Shown piece after piece: positions 23,606-37,300 of a stretch of DNA of 64,000 nucleotides (positions are counted from its first letter, which is position 1; the number at the start of each line of letters is the position of its first letter). The position numbers and the translations under genes are program-made. The DNA is from Gavia stellata (Eukaryota > Chordata > Aves > Gaviiformes > Gaviidae), in contig NC_082611.1 in NCBI RefSeq assembly GCF_030936135.1, forward strand, positions 9,811,001-9,875,000, read 5' to 3'. The notes below the pieces were generated by a model that saw nothing but the letters and a program-made list of their open reading frames with translations, made no database searches and was not told the DNA's origin.

Positions 23606-26600
23606 AAAAAATCATTTTCGTGTTACCTGCTATAGAACACGCTGCTTTATTTCTCTTTGATCGCCAAGATATTCAGTCCCCTTCCCTTCATGGATTAAAA
23701 CATGCTTTGCTTTTGGCCTGGATCACAGTAACACCACAATAAAAGGACAGGAAGAAATGGTTTTCAGGCACACGATGTGTTTACCTTTATCCCTGGATTA
23801 ATCATTTGTAGAGCAGAGATAAAGAACAATCTTGACCTCACATATTTTTATTTGTATTACAGGAAGGCTCATCTAGGGGTGAGAAAAATAGTTCACGCTA
23901 ATACAGGCAGTAATTAGCAGCTCCTGGATGGGGAAATTTAACACCAGCCCCACCTTCCTCTACTCTGTAGGGACCAAAGGAACTTCTCCTTTAGAGTGAT
24001 ACAGAAATACTGATTTTTCTTGTCTTCCTCCTCTTCCTATGTGTCTTCCTTTCAAGCAGACATGGGCAAAACTATGGACTCAACAAAGCTACAGCTGAGC
24101 ACCAGGCAGGGTACAATACAGAGAAGCCAATGAAGTGCTGGGGTAGTGCCTCTTGCAAGAATTCCTGTCCCAAAGCAGCTCAGCAGGGATGCCTCCATTA
24201 CTTTAAACTATTCTGTGGCAGCTGGATGCTTCCAGCTGGCCTCAGGGTACCCCAGCACACCCACCAGACATCAGTCACTGCCAGGCTGGTGCCCAGTGCC
24301 CTTCCCGAGGGCTAATGCTGTCCTCTGAACAGAGGAGCATCCTCAAACTGAATGTGGGGCCCAACAGCCACTACCGGGACAGACACAGCTGAAAAGGGAA
24401 ATGGGGTAAGGACAAGACTGGCTCTGCTGCCCCAGACCTGTGCTCCGCCCATTACTTTTTTCCTTTTTGCTAATACTGTACAGAATTATAGAACCCCAGC
24501 CACTTTTGTGTTAATACAGCTTGTTACACCATTTTGGCATATTTTATTTCCCAAAAAACCCATATCTTAAAACTTCCAGCAACTATTCCTAAGTAACTTC
24601 TCTGGTCAGCAAGATTAAAAAACAAACAGATAAACAAATGAAAAATACCTGTCAACCTTTGGATTAAAGGTACCCTCGCTAGTCAGTGGCGAATTGGTAA
24701 AAAACCAATTTGCTGCGTGTTCAGAAGCTGTTGTAATGGCTGAGGATCACTTTTACCAAATAGCTAGTGCTTTTCCAGCTCCCAAACTGGGTAAAACAGT
24801 GTCCTGTACCAGACGCATTCAACACAGATTTAAGTGAAGTTTTCTAATGCTACTTTAAGATTACATTTTGCCCAAAGCAACATTCCTGGCATGACTGCAG
24901 AGGACTTGTCTGCAGATCTCTTGTACTGATCCAGGAACTGCCTGCATGCTGCACAGGCCACAGGGCAAAGCACGGGGGTAGTCAAACACAAGATCCCCCC
25001 AAAATTAAAACAATCACTCAGAACTTCCCTGAATGCTTAGAAGAGTTTTTGAGCTGTGGCATTATGAAGAGGAACCATATGAAAGAAAAAGCGTTCTGGA
25101 AACACATGGTGTTACTACTAAATGTGACAGATGGATCTCCAGCATCATGGGAAACAGTATCTGGCAATGGCTTCCATGCTCAGCACAGACTGAAAACGGC
25201 GGCTTTTGTGAATAAGGTACATTGGACAAACAATGCACGAGAGGAGCCTACCACACTCCCTGCATATGACTGTCGGGCTCTGGTAGGTTCATCCGTTCTC
25301 TCCTCCTCAGCATGCCTGTCTTCCTGTTCTCCCACCTGGGATTGCTGTGATTCGTAAAATTCATTGAAGCATTTTGAAGTGTCTAAAAAGCTTTCTCAAC
25401 TGAAAAAGAGAGAGAATAGAGAATGTTCTCACAAAATTCCTGGGGAAGTCAATCTTGTTTCAATTCCTCCAATCTTTATTTAAATTTGTTCTCACAGGGT
25501 CATTAACCCAATACTTTTCTAGCACACGGAGTTTTGGAAAGAGTCTAATTAATCAGCAAGTGTATTACTCACCGTTCTTCTTTGTATTCTTAGTGGTAAG
25601 AAAAGGAACATAAATAAAAAGCAAAACTGACACCCCAGATAACACCCCTAGGAAAGTCTTACACCATAAGTATTCCTATTTAAGGCAGAACTGCCCCTGC
25701 TCTGTGTTCACAGCCAAACACAAAGACGGCCCACGCTTGGTTGGCTTCAAGGGACCAATAAAAGCAGGTACTTAGGCTCTGGTGGTGCAATACACATTCG
25801 CATCTGGCATATGAATTGCACACTTATCATGAATGCTGAACAATACTAAATGATTTTTCAGGAATGCTACCAATCTCCTGAATTTTCAGGAATGATCAAC
25901 TGCAAGTTGTTCAAATAAAGCCCATGAAATGTGACGCTCAACCAAGGAACCAAAACCACTGTGTAAGGGTCTTCACTGAGGTATCCAGCTCTGTCACAAA
26001 GAAGCTGATCGTGCATGCTCTCAAGCTGAAGCACAGCCCAGCCTCTCGGGAGGGCAGCTGACAGTCACACAGCATCAGCCTTTGCTATACAAAAAATCCC
26101 ACCTGGGAAAAATCATCCTGGAGATCTGTGAAAAGGAAAAGGGGAAAAAGCAATAGGCTTGAATTCCTCCCCTCTTGTACTAGCCTCCACAGTGACCTAT
26201 TGAAGGATAAGGGCAAGTTATAGCTTATTCTCATGGAAAGATAGCTTAAAAACGTACTAGTTATATTCTAGACCAATCTACCAGCATGAAGGCAAGAACA
26301 CCTACAATGTGGTTTGGTTGTTGGGTTTTTTTTCTTTAAAGTAGTTCAATGCAATAAGGTAGTTCCTGTGCTTTAATTCCATGTCTGTATTTCACAACAG
26401 TTCCCCTTAAGACGTATCTTTCTCCTCTGCCAGTAATACCTCAACTTACTGATCATAAACATGTACATCTAAATTACTTTGAGAACTTACTTTTTTATAA
26501 CTAACATTTTACGATTTTATTATCCACATAGATTCTTATTGCTAATAAAGCAATTCAAAAACCACATACCTAAGCTGATGACACACAGGTGAGATAAGTT

Positions 26601-27370
26601 AAGAAATGTGCTCATTTATGTCTGATTCAGCATCCTGAAAACTCGTGATGACTTATTTTAAAAAGTACTGCAGAAAGTGGATGAGGAATGTTCAGATATA
26701 TCTGGTTATCAATTTAACTACCGGTAGAATACAGTAAGAAACACTAGAAATGCACTTTTTTTTCCCCACATGTAATACTGTTGAAACTACTGGAGGTTTC
26801 ATTTTCTTTTTTGTCACACATGCTGTTATTTTCACACTAAAGGCAAGAATTATTGCAAGAAATAAGTCTCTCAGGGATGTTCACTACAACTTAACACAGA
26901 AAACACCCTCACTGTCAGATGGAAAAAGAGAACAAGCATCTACTGAATTTGTTTGCTCCAGTTCATACTCAGTTTTCACATCCAGGCTTGAAGTTGTGTT
27001 GTTACCACTGCAGCCCGTGTCACTGGATCCGATCACTTGGAACAAGCTAGAGAGTTTGGGCCTGCGACCTAATGGGAGTTGACCAAATACAGAGTTTGCA
27101 AGAAGTTGTTACAGCACCCAACACCAGCATGGACATCTAATAGTAACAGAAGACATTGAAACCAGGCCTATTTCTAAGCCAAAAGCCTGTGAGACACCCA
27201 GCAGTCGGAACACCCCACTGCCCTGCACACGGGGTGCTTGGGCCTTGCCTCTTTCTAATGGAGAGGGTATTTTTGGAGAAAAACCTAGGCAAGAAGGATA
27301 AAAAGACTCTGACGTCCCCAAATCTGAAACCCTTACTTTAAACCCAGAAGTTTAAAGATACAAAGCCATA
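23606..27370. other. Intergenic region between the TMC5 and TMC7 CpG islands
   Basis: About 3.8 kb with no recognisable exon, RNA gene or CR1 element on either strand. Open frames are at most about 110 codons and resemble nothing. A short direct repeat of TTTTCAGGAATG occurs near 25855-25895. Confidence 0.55.
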
Positions 27371-27379
27371 CCATGCAGG

Positions 27380-28330
27380 GAGGGGGCCAGGACTAAGGGC
27401 CGTTGGTGCAGGAGGGAGCGGGCCCTGCGCGCCTCAGCCGCTGCCCTCTCAGCGGGGCGACACAGGCCGCGCCCCCGAGAAGCCCCGCGCCCTCCCCGTG
27501 CTGAGCCGGGGAAGGGGCCGACCCCCTCACAGCTCCGCCGCCCCGCGGGACCCCCCTGAGGGGCGAGCACGAGCGCGGCCGCGGCCGCCGCGCCGCCCGC
27601 GGGGAGGGCGGCTGCGGGCGCCCCCTGCGGGCGAGGCGCCCCGGGGAAGGCGGCCCCAGCGGGGAGCCTCGCCCCCGCCCCGCCAGCGGCCCCGGCTCCG
27701 CGGCAGCCGCCGCCCCACAACTCCGCCGGCTCCGCAGCGCCCGGAAACGGCAGCAGCGGCGCGGGGCTGGGGCTTCCTCCACGCAGACATGAGCGGGCTC
27801 GGGTCCGCCGCGGAGCCGCCGGGCTGGCAGCTGGGCAGGGGCAGCAGCGGTAAGGGCGCGGGGGAGGCAGATAGCGAGCGCCGCGGGGCGCAGACGGGGA
27901 GGGAGCACCCACCGGCGGGCGCCTGCGGCTCCGGCAGGTGGCGAGGGGAGGGAGCGACGGGGGGGAGCGGCGCTGCCCCCGCCTCGCCTCCCTCAGCGCT
28001 GCGGGGTCCCGGGGGGCGGCCGTGGCGGGGCGCCCGCGGGGCTGCGGCCGGGTGCCATGTTGTGGCGAGCCCCGCTCCGCAGCCCCTGTGCTTCCTCCCT
28101 CTCACAGAGGTCTCTCTTCGTGAGGAGACGCGCGCCGCCGCACCTGTGGCTTTCCTGCAGGAGCTGCCCAGCTACCAGTCGGCGCTGAGGCGCCGCGCCG
28201 CGGGCAGCCAGCAGCGGCGGGCGGCCCCGCAGGGCTCCGCCGGGCTCCGCGCTGCAGAGGCCTGGGGGCTGGAGCAAGAGGGAGGCCAGCTGCCTGCTCG
28301 CCCTGCGAGAGAATACCCCTTGAGTATCGC
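27380..28330 (+). promoter_or_regulatory. CpG island and promoter region of TMC7
   Basis: About 950 bp of very CpG-rich sequence with SP1-like GGGGCGG boxes in both orientations, covering the start codon and the first two coding exons of TMC7. The transcription start is inferred to lie between about 27.4 and 27.78 kb. Long overlapping open frames on both strands reflect base composition. Confidence 0.75.
27789..27849 (+). CDS. TMC7: TMC7 coding exon 1 (start codon)
   Basis: [20 protein letters not shown], residues 1-20. It is the first ATG in the frame, with a purine at -3, inside the CpG island. The donor is GTAAGG. N-termini vary between TMC7 orthologues, so this exon is the least certain of the gene. 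Confidence 0.78.
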
Positions 28331-31300
28331 GGAGAAGAGGAGATTAAGGTGAATCTTTACACCCTTTTTTCTTTTTAAAAAAACCAAATGACCTTTTCCT
28401 AAAGAACACAGGTGCGATGGAAGGCTGAAGCAGAATTGGGTTCATCTCCAGCTGTTTCACCCTGTGGGATGCGGTTTTGACAAGAAGTTGCCAAAATGCG
28501 GCAGGCCCCCCGCGGCACCTCCAGCTGCCCGAGCGCGGGCAGGTGCTCTCGGCGGGCGTGAGGGAGCGGCTGATGGGGGGGTAGGTTGAATGGGAAGAAA
28601 TGAGTCAAAACTGGGAATTACCTGCAGCAGCCAAATGCTGTTTCTCACTGGCTGCCTTTTTTTTTTTTTTTTTTTGCCTCAGGGCTTTCTTTATGCTTTG
28701 TGCGTTACCTGTCATCAGCAACCCCCTTCTGCTTTTCGGCTGCTGCCGTTCTTGAGTCTTCTCAGCAGTTCTTCCAAAATACATTGCGGTCTCTCTGGTG
28801 TGGCTCAATACAGGTGGAAAGAAGCATTCCAGGACCATTTCTTCCATTTTTTCCATATCCCTTTTTGAATTGCTCTTTGCTGTGAGGTGTAACCAGTTCC
28901 TGCCTCTCTGGTGGTAACCCCCAGCAGGGAGGGGATTGCAAAGAGCATGCGTTGCCCTGCTTGTATTTCTGCTTGTTGTCTCATGTACTGCTAGGCTGAA
29001 AGCTCCTTTGAGGAGAGAGGATACAATATGTGTTTTTACATTGTCAGGGAACAGCTGCACCTTTAAATGAAGTACTTTGTAGTTGTGGTTACGAACCAGG
29101 AGAGAGGTGAAAGTACAATTAATGTCTGGTGCTCCACAGAGAACAAAAGTTACTCACTTGGAAGAGCAGTGGGAAGTGGGTTACAGCCTGACCCTGGAGT
29201 TAGGTTTAACCCTACAGCCTATGCGCAAGGAACAGCAGATCTAGGTCATGGTAAAGGAGAGAGCTCAATACATTGAATTTTTATTTTAAGTTGGGTGTCT
29301 AAAGCTCAGTCCTTCAAGGAAAAGGAACTGCAGTCCTGTGGTTGTGGTGTGTGTTAGGAACAGCGTTGGGATGTCCCAAGCTTGTTTACATGTTTTAGCA
29401 CTGAGAGATTCTGGTGGGGCTTCTTGGCACTTCTACGGATCAGTAGTCTGTGTGTATTGTGCAGTAGCTGCCAACACAAAATGCTTGATATAAATGTCCT
29501 GAAAGCTGAACACTCAACTTCTGTAACACAGATGAATATGCAGCCCACGCCTCTATTTAAAATGCAGACCAAACACAGGCCAGATAGTTCTCCGCAGTGT
29601 CTGTTTAAAACACTGCATGCTGCAGCCTGTAGTTTCCATAGAATGAGACTTGTGAGAGTAGCTGTATTTGCACTTAAAGATGAGGTCATCTGCTGCCTGT
29701 TTGATTATTGCATATAGGATTTAATTTGGCTTCCTGCCAAAATACTGATTTTACTTTCAGCTGAGAAGGATATGGAAACTTTGTCAACATACTGCACCCA
29801 TGGCAGTGGTGTGGCATAGCAGTGAGTCACTTATGCACTTTAGTAGGGTTGTGTACAAAAGTCTTTTAAAATTGAAACCTTTGACTTCTACTCTAGCACA
29901 GCATCCACATGGGTACTTAACTGCTGCGCTTCTTCAGTGGCATCAGAGGCTGGAACAGCATTTGCTGCTTACAAGTCAATCTTCAAGCTATGTTTCTGGG
30001 AAGTTTTGTCTGTTTTTAAGGTTTCTTAAAAGAATAAACAAAATGCAAACTCTGAGCCGCCCAGAATTCTCCTTGATGCTGTCGCTGACCATGCAACAAT
30101 TTTTAAAATGCAAATGTATGCATATAATATGAAAATCTGTAAGTGAGAAGTTATTAAAAATTACAGACAGTTTGTGGCATATCCTTGGTGTTTGTTTGAA
30201 GCTTATTATTAGAACAGTACACCCCCACACATGTTGGCGAAGTAATACTTTCTCAAATTCATTGAATTGGCACTTTCCAGTGAATTTTTCAAACCGCTAT
30301 AAAAACTGAATAATTAAAAATGAATAATTTTAATAACATTTGCTTTCTATTATGTACTGGAATGTGATATAAAAGTTAAAATTATAGAATCCAAATGAAA
30401 TATTTAAGCCTCTTTATAGCTCTCTCTAGTTTTTTGCTTTTTTTCCCACAACATATTTTGATGTTTCATTCTGATTTTGAGATCTGTGAATTTTCTACAA
30501 AAAAAGAATAATTTTCTACTTAGAACAGCTGCGTTTATAACTCTAGAAGAGGAAAGCTAAATATTTTCGAGAAATTTTATAAGAGCCTTTTGGTGAAGAT
30601 GCTCTGGTCAGAAGTTTTGAGGAAAGAATCTTCTCTTCCTTTTCCAGCCATTTGTAAATATGAAATCATGCCAACTTCCCTGAGATCCCACCGGGAAGTT
30701 CAGCTACAAGTTTTTTCTGTGCTGTGCTATTGTCAATTGGATTATTTTCTTTTTTCTCCAAGAGAGGCAAGTGTTTTCTGTGAGAGGACTTGCTATATTT
30801 GTATTAACTTGTCGCAGTTACCAGGAGGAACAGAAGGGGACAGCTAGCGTGTTGTTACTCCAACTTTTAGCACGGTGCGATCCTTCTGAAGGCTGCAAGG
30901 AGGCTCCATTGTGATAGCCCCTGTTACATGTAGTGAAAAAGTATTTCTTGATTCTTAGGGACTGTCAGCAGGATGATATAAAATACTTATCTGGATGGAA
31001 GCAGTGGAAAAGAACTAGCAGTAAGTCATTGAAAAAAGTTCTCAATGAAGTCAAGGAGTTGTCATCTTACCTGGAGCTTTGGCGAAATGATATTCACAGC
31101 ATAGAAGGTATTTACTGTCTTATGCCAATTTCTCCTCTTTCAAGTTGCCTCTGTTATTGGTAGTTTTAGGTGTGTGAGCGTAGTTTCAGATATAACTGTA
31201 TGTGTTTAAGAAGTTACCTGCTTCCTTTACTATTGCTGATGTAAAATTCACAATAGGATAGAAGGAAATATATTGGAGAAAATTATTAAAAAGTCACATT

Positions 31301-34300
31301 TCCATTTCAGTTATACTGCTAAAAGCCTGCAGTAGTTAAAAGTAGCTTTGGTAATGTTTTGTCAGTTAACTCAATGTAACTGAAATTATAATCTGCTCAC
31401 TCTGTATTTTTGATGATTTTCTCATCTTAATTATTGGCATATGTTTCTTTTATTCCCAGGGAAATTTGGTACTGGCATCCAGTCCTACTTCTCCTTCCTG
31501 CGTTTTCTGGTTCTGCTGAATTTTATAATTTTTATCCTGATGTTCAGTTTTGTTACTCTTCCCAGCATTATTTCTGAATATGGAATATTCAACAGTAGCT
31601 TTGCTAAAATTCCTCCAAAGAACGTAGGTAAACATCTTCTCTAAGTAGTGTTGTTGTTTGTAAGATTCCCCCTTTCCATCAGCTTCTCCTCTACCTCCCA
31701 GGACAAAGATGCTTTTTTCTTTTATAAGAACTTGCCATGTTTGAATTAACTCGATCTTGCAGTTTAATGGGCATTACCATTTGAGTGACTTTTCCTGCCT
31801 TTCTTTTGACAGAGCCTCACTGCACAGTTTATAAACCTAGTGCTAATAAGGGACTTGTTTACTTCTATACTTACCTCAAAGATTTGCTCAGTGGCACTGT
31901 AAGTAATTAGATTTTTTTTTTATTAGGTCTCTGTGTCTCGCCTAACATGTAAATTGTGAAAACATTTTACTTGAGGAATGAAGCTTTGATAATAAAGCAT
32001 ATGCATCACTGGGGTAAAATTGGCCTTTATCTGTGAGAAGGGGAGTTTTCAAACTGGCTTCTACTGAGTGTCCACAAGGCCTGGTTGGCCACGCGCTGCA
32101 GCCTGTGCCTCTCCTCCCCAGCTGCTAAACGTTACGTATTCTGGAGCACGCTGCCTATTGTGCTCTCTGTGTAGGGTCTCAGTGTCGTTGCCATAGAGCT
32201 CTTTGATTGGAGAGGGGAAGGATTTTAAGCACGTAATGTCTGCATTACAGTTTGGTAGAGGCAATGGCAGAATTTAGAAGCTACAGGCTGTTGTAGCTTG
32301 CTGAGGGCCCCAATAATAATTTTAAATTTACAAAATGATTGCTTAATACCAGGCTGGATTTAACTGGGCAGTTGCTGCTACTGTTACAAATTCTACTTAA
32401 ACTTCATGCTTTCACAGGGGTTCCTTGAAGTGACAAGTTTGTTTTATGGCTATTACACAGTGGATGCTGCGTGGCTCAGTATCCTGAGGTACGACTTGCC
32501 ACTAGCATATCTGCTGGCTACATTTGCCTACCTTGCATTAAGTTTCTTCTGGATAATAAAAAGGTAAAGGTGTTGATATAGTTTATTTACTGCTACCTAT
32601 TGCATAGTTCATATTGCATTCTTGCTTGTAGGGAACATGCTGCATTCTAGAACTGTTTTATATGGGAATGGAGAACCTTTTGCTTGAGGATGCAGTGCCA
32701 CAGTAGCCTTTGTGCGTCTTTGGGAAACTGAGCCAGCAAAAGAAATAAAAATAAATAATTTTTAAGTATTAGTTTTTCATATGTACGCATACATATAAAT
32801 AAAAGACCCTCAACTATACGGTAGTTGTTGTTGGAGGATTTTATTTTGGGTTTTTTGGGGTTTTTTTTGGCCATCTCAGCTTCCTGAGCCAGCTCTTCGC
32901 AGTGTCAGCGAAGCACTGGATGAGGGGAGAAGGTATGACCGTGGCTGAGTGCAGAGGGAAGTAACCTGTGTCAGTCATGGCTTCAGCTGACTTTGCTGCA
33001 GAACCTCACGCTGAAAACTTCCCAGAGACTTGCTGATATAAAGCAAATGTGACTGTTGGATTTTTTGTGTTTGTGTGTCTCTGTGTGTGTGCATGGGGGG
33101 TGTGTGTCTTGCTTGCTTGCGGTTTGTTTTTCTTCTTTCTTTTTGTGTGGATAAAATATGTCTTTTCATGAATGAAGTGAAGTTGCATTTCTCTGTAGGT
33201 CTGTGGAAGGATTTAAGCAGAACTTGGTGCATGGTGAAGATCAATTTCAGAGTTACTGTAACAAAGTCTTTGCAGGCTGGGACTTCTGCATTACAGATCC
33301 AAACGCAGCTCGGCTAAAACATCGCAGCTTGCAATATGAGCTCCAAGTGAGTAACTTTTGTTTTTCTATGGTTTCATATAGCTTAGATACCTAAGAAAGA
33401 GTTGTATAATTTTGCAGATAACGGAGTAAGGATAAGAAGGATTGAAGTAGCTTATATTGGGGGCAGGGCAACCCACATCCTCTTGCATGCTTTCTAGGTA
33501 GCTAGAATTGTGGTGCAACATGAGAAGGATTGGCTCTGAGGTTGCAGCCCTTCCCCCATCCACTGGGGACTGAAGCAAACCTGTTCGCTGCTTGTCTTAT
33601 CTGCCTCTTCCTCACACTCCAGTCCTGCTTCCTGTGTTACTTTCTACATAATCCAACAGGAAAAGCTATCCTAGCTGCAGGCAAACCCCTGTCAAGAATC
33701 AGTTTGAGTATACTGGGTTATAAGTCTGCAATGTGGTAGGCAGTGGTTAGGGGAGGAATAAAATTCAGATGGTACTCTTCATACAACTTGAGAGCATTGT
33801 TGCAGTAAGAAGGTACTGAAAGTTTTTCACTAGGTGTCTTTGACACACATGCCCATACAAAATGCAGCTAATAGATTTCCCAAATCAGAAAGCGCTCTGA
33901 AAAGAGAGTCTGAAAGGCTTTTCTTGTGAAACCAGTACCTTCTTTTTGCTCTCTGTACACTGGAAGCAGAGATTTGTGTAGTGAAAGAATTACCTTTGAA
34001 AAGATACTTCCACTTCAAACCACAAAGCAGTAATTACAGATTTCATAAATTACAGTGAGTGCTTTCTGCTCTAGTAAAGTTCACAGTCATCTTTTTTCAT
34101 CATATAACCAGAGGCACCTTCATTTACCACACTTTTGCCTCTAGAACTCACACCTTAGAAAAAATTTGCCCCTTAATATTACTGTTTGATGGAAGGAAGT
34201 CCTCAGAAAATACCTGGGTAATTTGTGGGTTTGCCCAGGGTAAATTGCTGTCACAGGCGATACTGTATTTTCACATCAGCTAGGGTGAAATATATCAAGT

Positions 34301-37300
34301 TTACGTGACTAACTGCTCAAGACTGTACTTCTTTCTCTCTGCTATCCCCGAATTTTCCTTCACAAAGAGTAGGAGAAGGAAGTTTGAGCCATAGCGGTGA
34401 GGACTGGTTACTTACCTGCAGAAGTAAGGAGATGAGTGGGCTGATTTACCTGTTTCAGAGTTTAGTAGCAAGCCATCTGAGATCAGTCTCTCAGGATAAA
34501 CAGACAAGTTGCCTTTCTGTCCTAAAGGTGATATGTTACTGACACAGTAGAGATAAGAGGATTACAAGACTCTTGTCTTTGGCTATAGGGCCCTCAGCTT
34601 GAGGAGGCTGAGCACACAGGGCCTTCCACTCCTGCATGGACCTGTTTGTGTCAATGAAAAGGCACTCTCAGTTCAGTGTGCTTGGGCAGGCTCTGGAGTG
34701 ACTCTTCTGGAACAGGCTATGGATTTGCGTGTCCCAGAGGTGTTGTATGCTGCACAAGAAAACTACACATCCTTTTTCTTTTGTTTGTAGACAGACTTGG
34801 AGGAAGAAAGACTGAAGCAAAAAATAGCTGACAGGACAACGAAAGAAAAGCTTCGCATCTACTCTCTGAGAATATTTATAAATATAATTGTCATTGCAAT
34901 TTTATCAGGATGTTTCTACTCTATTTATAGAGCAACTGTCTTCTCTCAAGAAAACTCCAATGTAAGTATCAGACGTGACATTAGGACAGATTCAGTGGGG
35001 GCTGGTGATTACAGCAAAAGGAACTATTGTGAAAGAGTCAAGTATCTTAATATAGCACCTTTCATGCAAGGGATCTGAAAATGCTTTCTACAGACTTAGA
35101 ATTTTTTTAGTAGAGGAGAGTGAGAAGGATCAAGGAACGTGTGCAAAAAACCCCCAGTGATGTCTCCCTTTGATACAGAGGCTCCAGTGTCATCTGCCTT
35201 GGAGCTAATGCAGCTGACAAGAAAAGCAGCCCTTGCCTCCCTTCCCATGTAACTGTTCTCACCTCGCTGTGATCTGCTAGCACAAGCGCTTGTGTGTCTG
35301 GGCAGTGAACTGGCTCAGGGAACTGACCTGGTTAAAATGAACTTCATCGTGATGAGTTTCTTGATCTGGTTTACTGCTCAACTGCAAAAATGAACAGCAA
35401 GGGAAGAGTAAAGATTTTGATCTGTATTGTGGCTTTAGTTATAGCTGTGTGAGGAAACAGGAAGACTTTGAACAGGGAGTGCTTTGCATAAGAAAAGGTT
35501 CTTACATCAGTAGTAGAAAGAATCCGGTTGGGTGGGGTTGTTCACCCCTGGCAGGACGAGCAGATGGGAAGAGCGGTTCAGAAGCAGAACAAGAGCCAGA
35601 CAACAGTTTCAACATTTTTGCAACAGTAATTGACTTCTCTGTATGACCCCAGGGTTGAATTAGCCTGATATGAATGGGGACCGCACTTTTTTTCTCCTCT
35701 CTGTTCATTGGTGATGTCATGGGCACTGGCTGTGTATTGGGAAAGTTGTGCTCATGCTGGACCTAACTCTTAACTTCTGTAAACTGCCAGGATTGCAGAG
35801 AGAGAAGCAGGAAACGGGGACTAAAGAAGTATTTGTGTCAGAGGTATTGTTTGAGGGCAGAGAAAGAGGATAGGATAGCACAACACTGAACAACTTGAAA
35901 AATGGCTTCACTTACTGTAGGCTTTATGTATAAGGGTTGATATCTTCACCTTGCCTAAATGAGTAGGTAGAGGAGCTTGTTAAGATGGTAGGAAAGTCAG
36001 GGGAGCTGCTTGGCACCAGTGAGAATAACTTGAAAAGTGTCTGCACTTTGACATACCTGTAAAAGCTGGTAGCCTTAGTGCTGGGTTAGACAACATAGAC
36101 ACAAGCCTTGGTGACATGAGCCTCTTCAAACAGAAGCTTTGGGGAAGCGCAAAAATACTCATGCCTGGACGTGGAGGGAGTTACTGGTGAAGGGAGCAGG
36201 AGAAAGCAAGGGTGTGTAGCCCCACACTGCACAGATAGATAGCAGTGGTCAGGCTTGTAGTTCCAAGTATAGGTGGAGGATGAAGACAGAGTAAAAGATG
36301 CTATCTGAATCCTGGACAAGAGAGGCTGGTGGGTAGCTGGAGAGAGCACGGTGTCAGGAAGGTGTGTTTCTGAGTATAACCTTTCTCTCATCTCTTCTTG
36401 TACAGGATGTCAGCAATACGAACTTCCAGGCTAATCTCTTAGTGCAGTATTTGCCTTCCATGGTGATCACATTGGCCAACTTCATTGCTCCTCAGATCTT
36501 CTCATTTCTGATCAGATTTGAAGATTATTCACCAGCCTTTGAAATCAGGCTGACACTCATGAGGTAAAGACGTTTTTATTGTAGCCTTGGATGTTTCAAC
36601 AGCTTGTTCTTGGTAGGTTATAAGTACTGTAAACATTGAAATATCAAGAAGCAGAGAGTTTGGACTCTCTGCGCCGCTGGGCCTGGGCACTAGAAGCCAA
36701 GCAGGCATTGTTTGACTTATGTTTAGTTGGAAACTTGAATTTTAAATCTGGAAACAATCTCCTGTTTTAATGACAGTACAGTCATTTCAGTTCAAGTTTT
36801 TCTCACAGTCCCATTTAGCTGTGTGATCTGGACATCTTCAACAACCTGAGTAAATAGTCAGTAGAGAGGTTGTGGCTGCAGAGCTGTGGATTCACACCGG
36901 TTTGCATGCAGCAGTTCCTTGAATGAGCAAATGTGTGTGTACAGCAGTGACTGAAGCACGGTTTTGATCAAGGCAGAAGTTAAAAGTTTTGGGATAAAAG
37001 ATACTTCAATGTGAGAGCACGAAGAACTAGCATTTGGCAGCTTGAGGCAGTAAGATCTAGGTTGAAGCATCTGAACTCTGTCAAGCCCTTGTGCTTTGTG
37101 TTTCTGATTTGGCTAAGTGCATCTGAAGGCCTGAAGCCATCTGAAAGGGAAACACTGCACACAGAGTTGTCACTTGGCCTCTCAAACAGTACTTGAGAGA
37201 ATTGCAGCCCATTGTGGTGTCAGTATCTGCAATGGAAATGACTGGTCTAGGAACAATACTGAGAAAAGAAACAAGGGCCTGTAACCTAAAGCAGGGAAGG

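Noticed and set aside
23111-23660. Open frames of 113-178 codons on both strands in the GC-rich block
   Set aside because: They overlap in several frames on both strands, start at GTG or within the CpG island, are dominated by Ala, Pro, Arg and Gly, and match no family. This is the expected by-product of CpG-island composition.
27352-28352. Long open frames (186-284 codons) on both strands across the TMC7 island
   Set aside because: Only the parts 27789-27849 and 28108-28348 on the plus strand are exonic, shown by GT-AG borders and TMC7 homology. The rest is intron or 5' sequence kept open by high GC.
32560-33198. T/G-rich sequence considered as a possible mobile element in TMC7 intron 6
   Set aside because: Only low-complexity tracts were seen, with no CR1 reverse-transcriptase tail, terminal repeats or target duplication.
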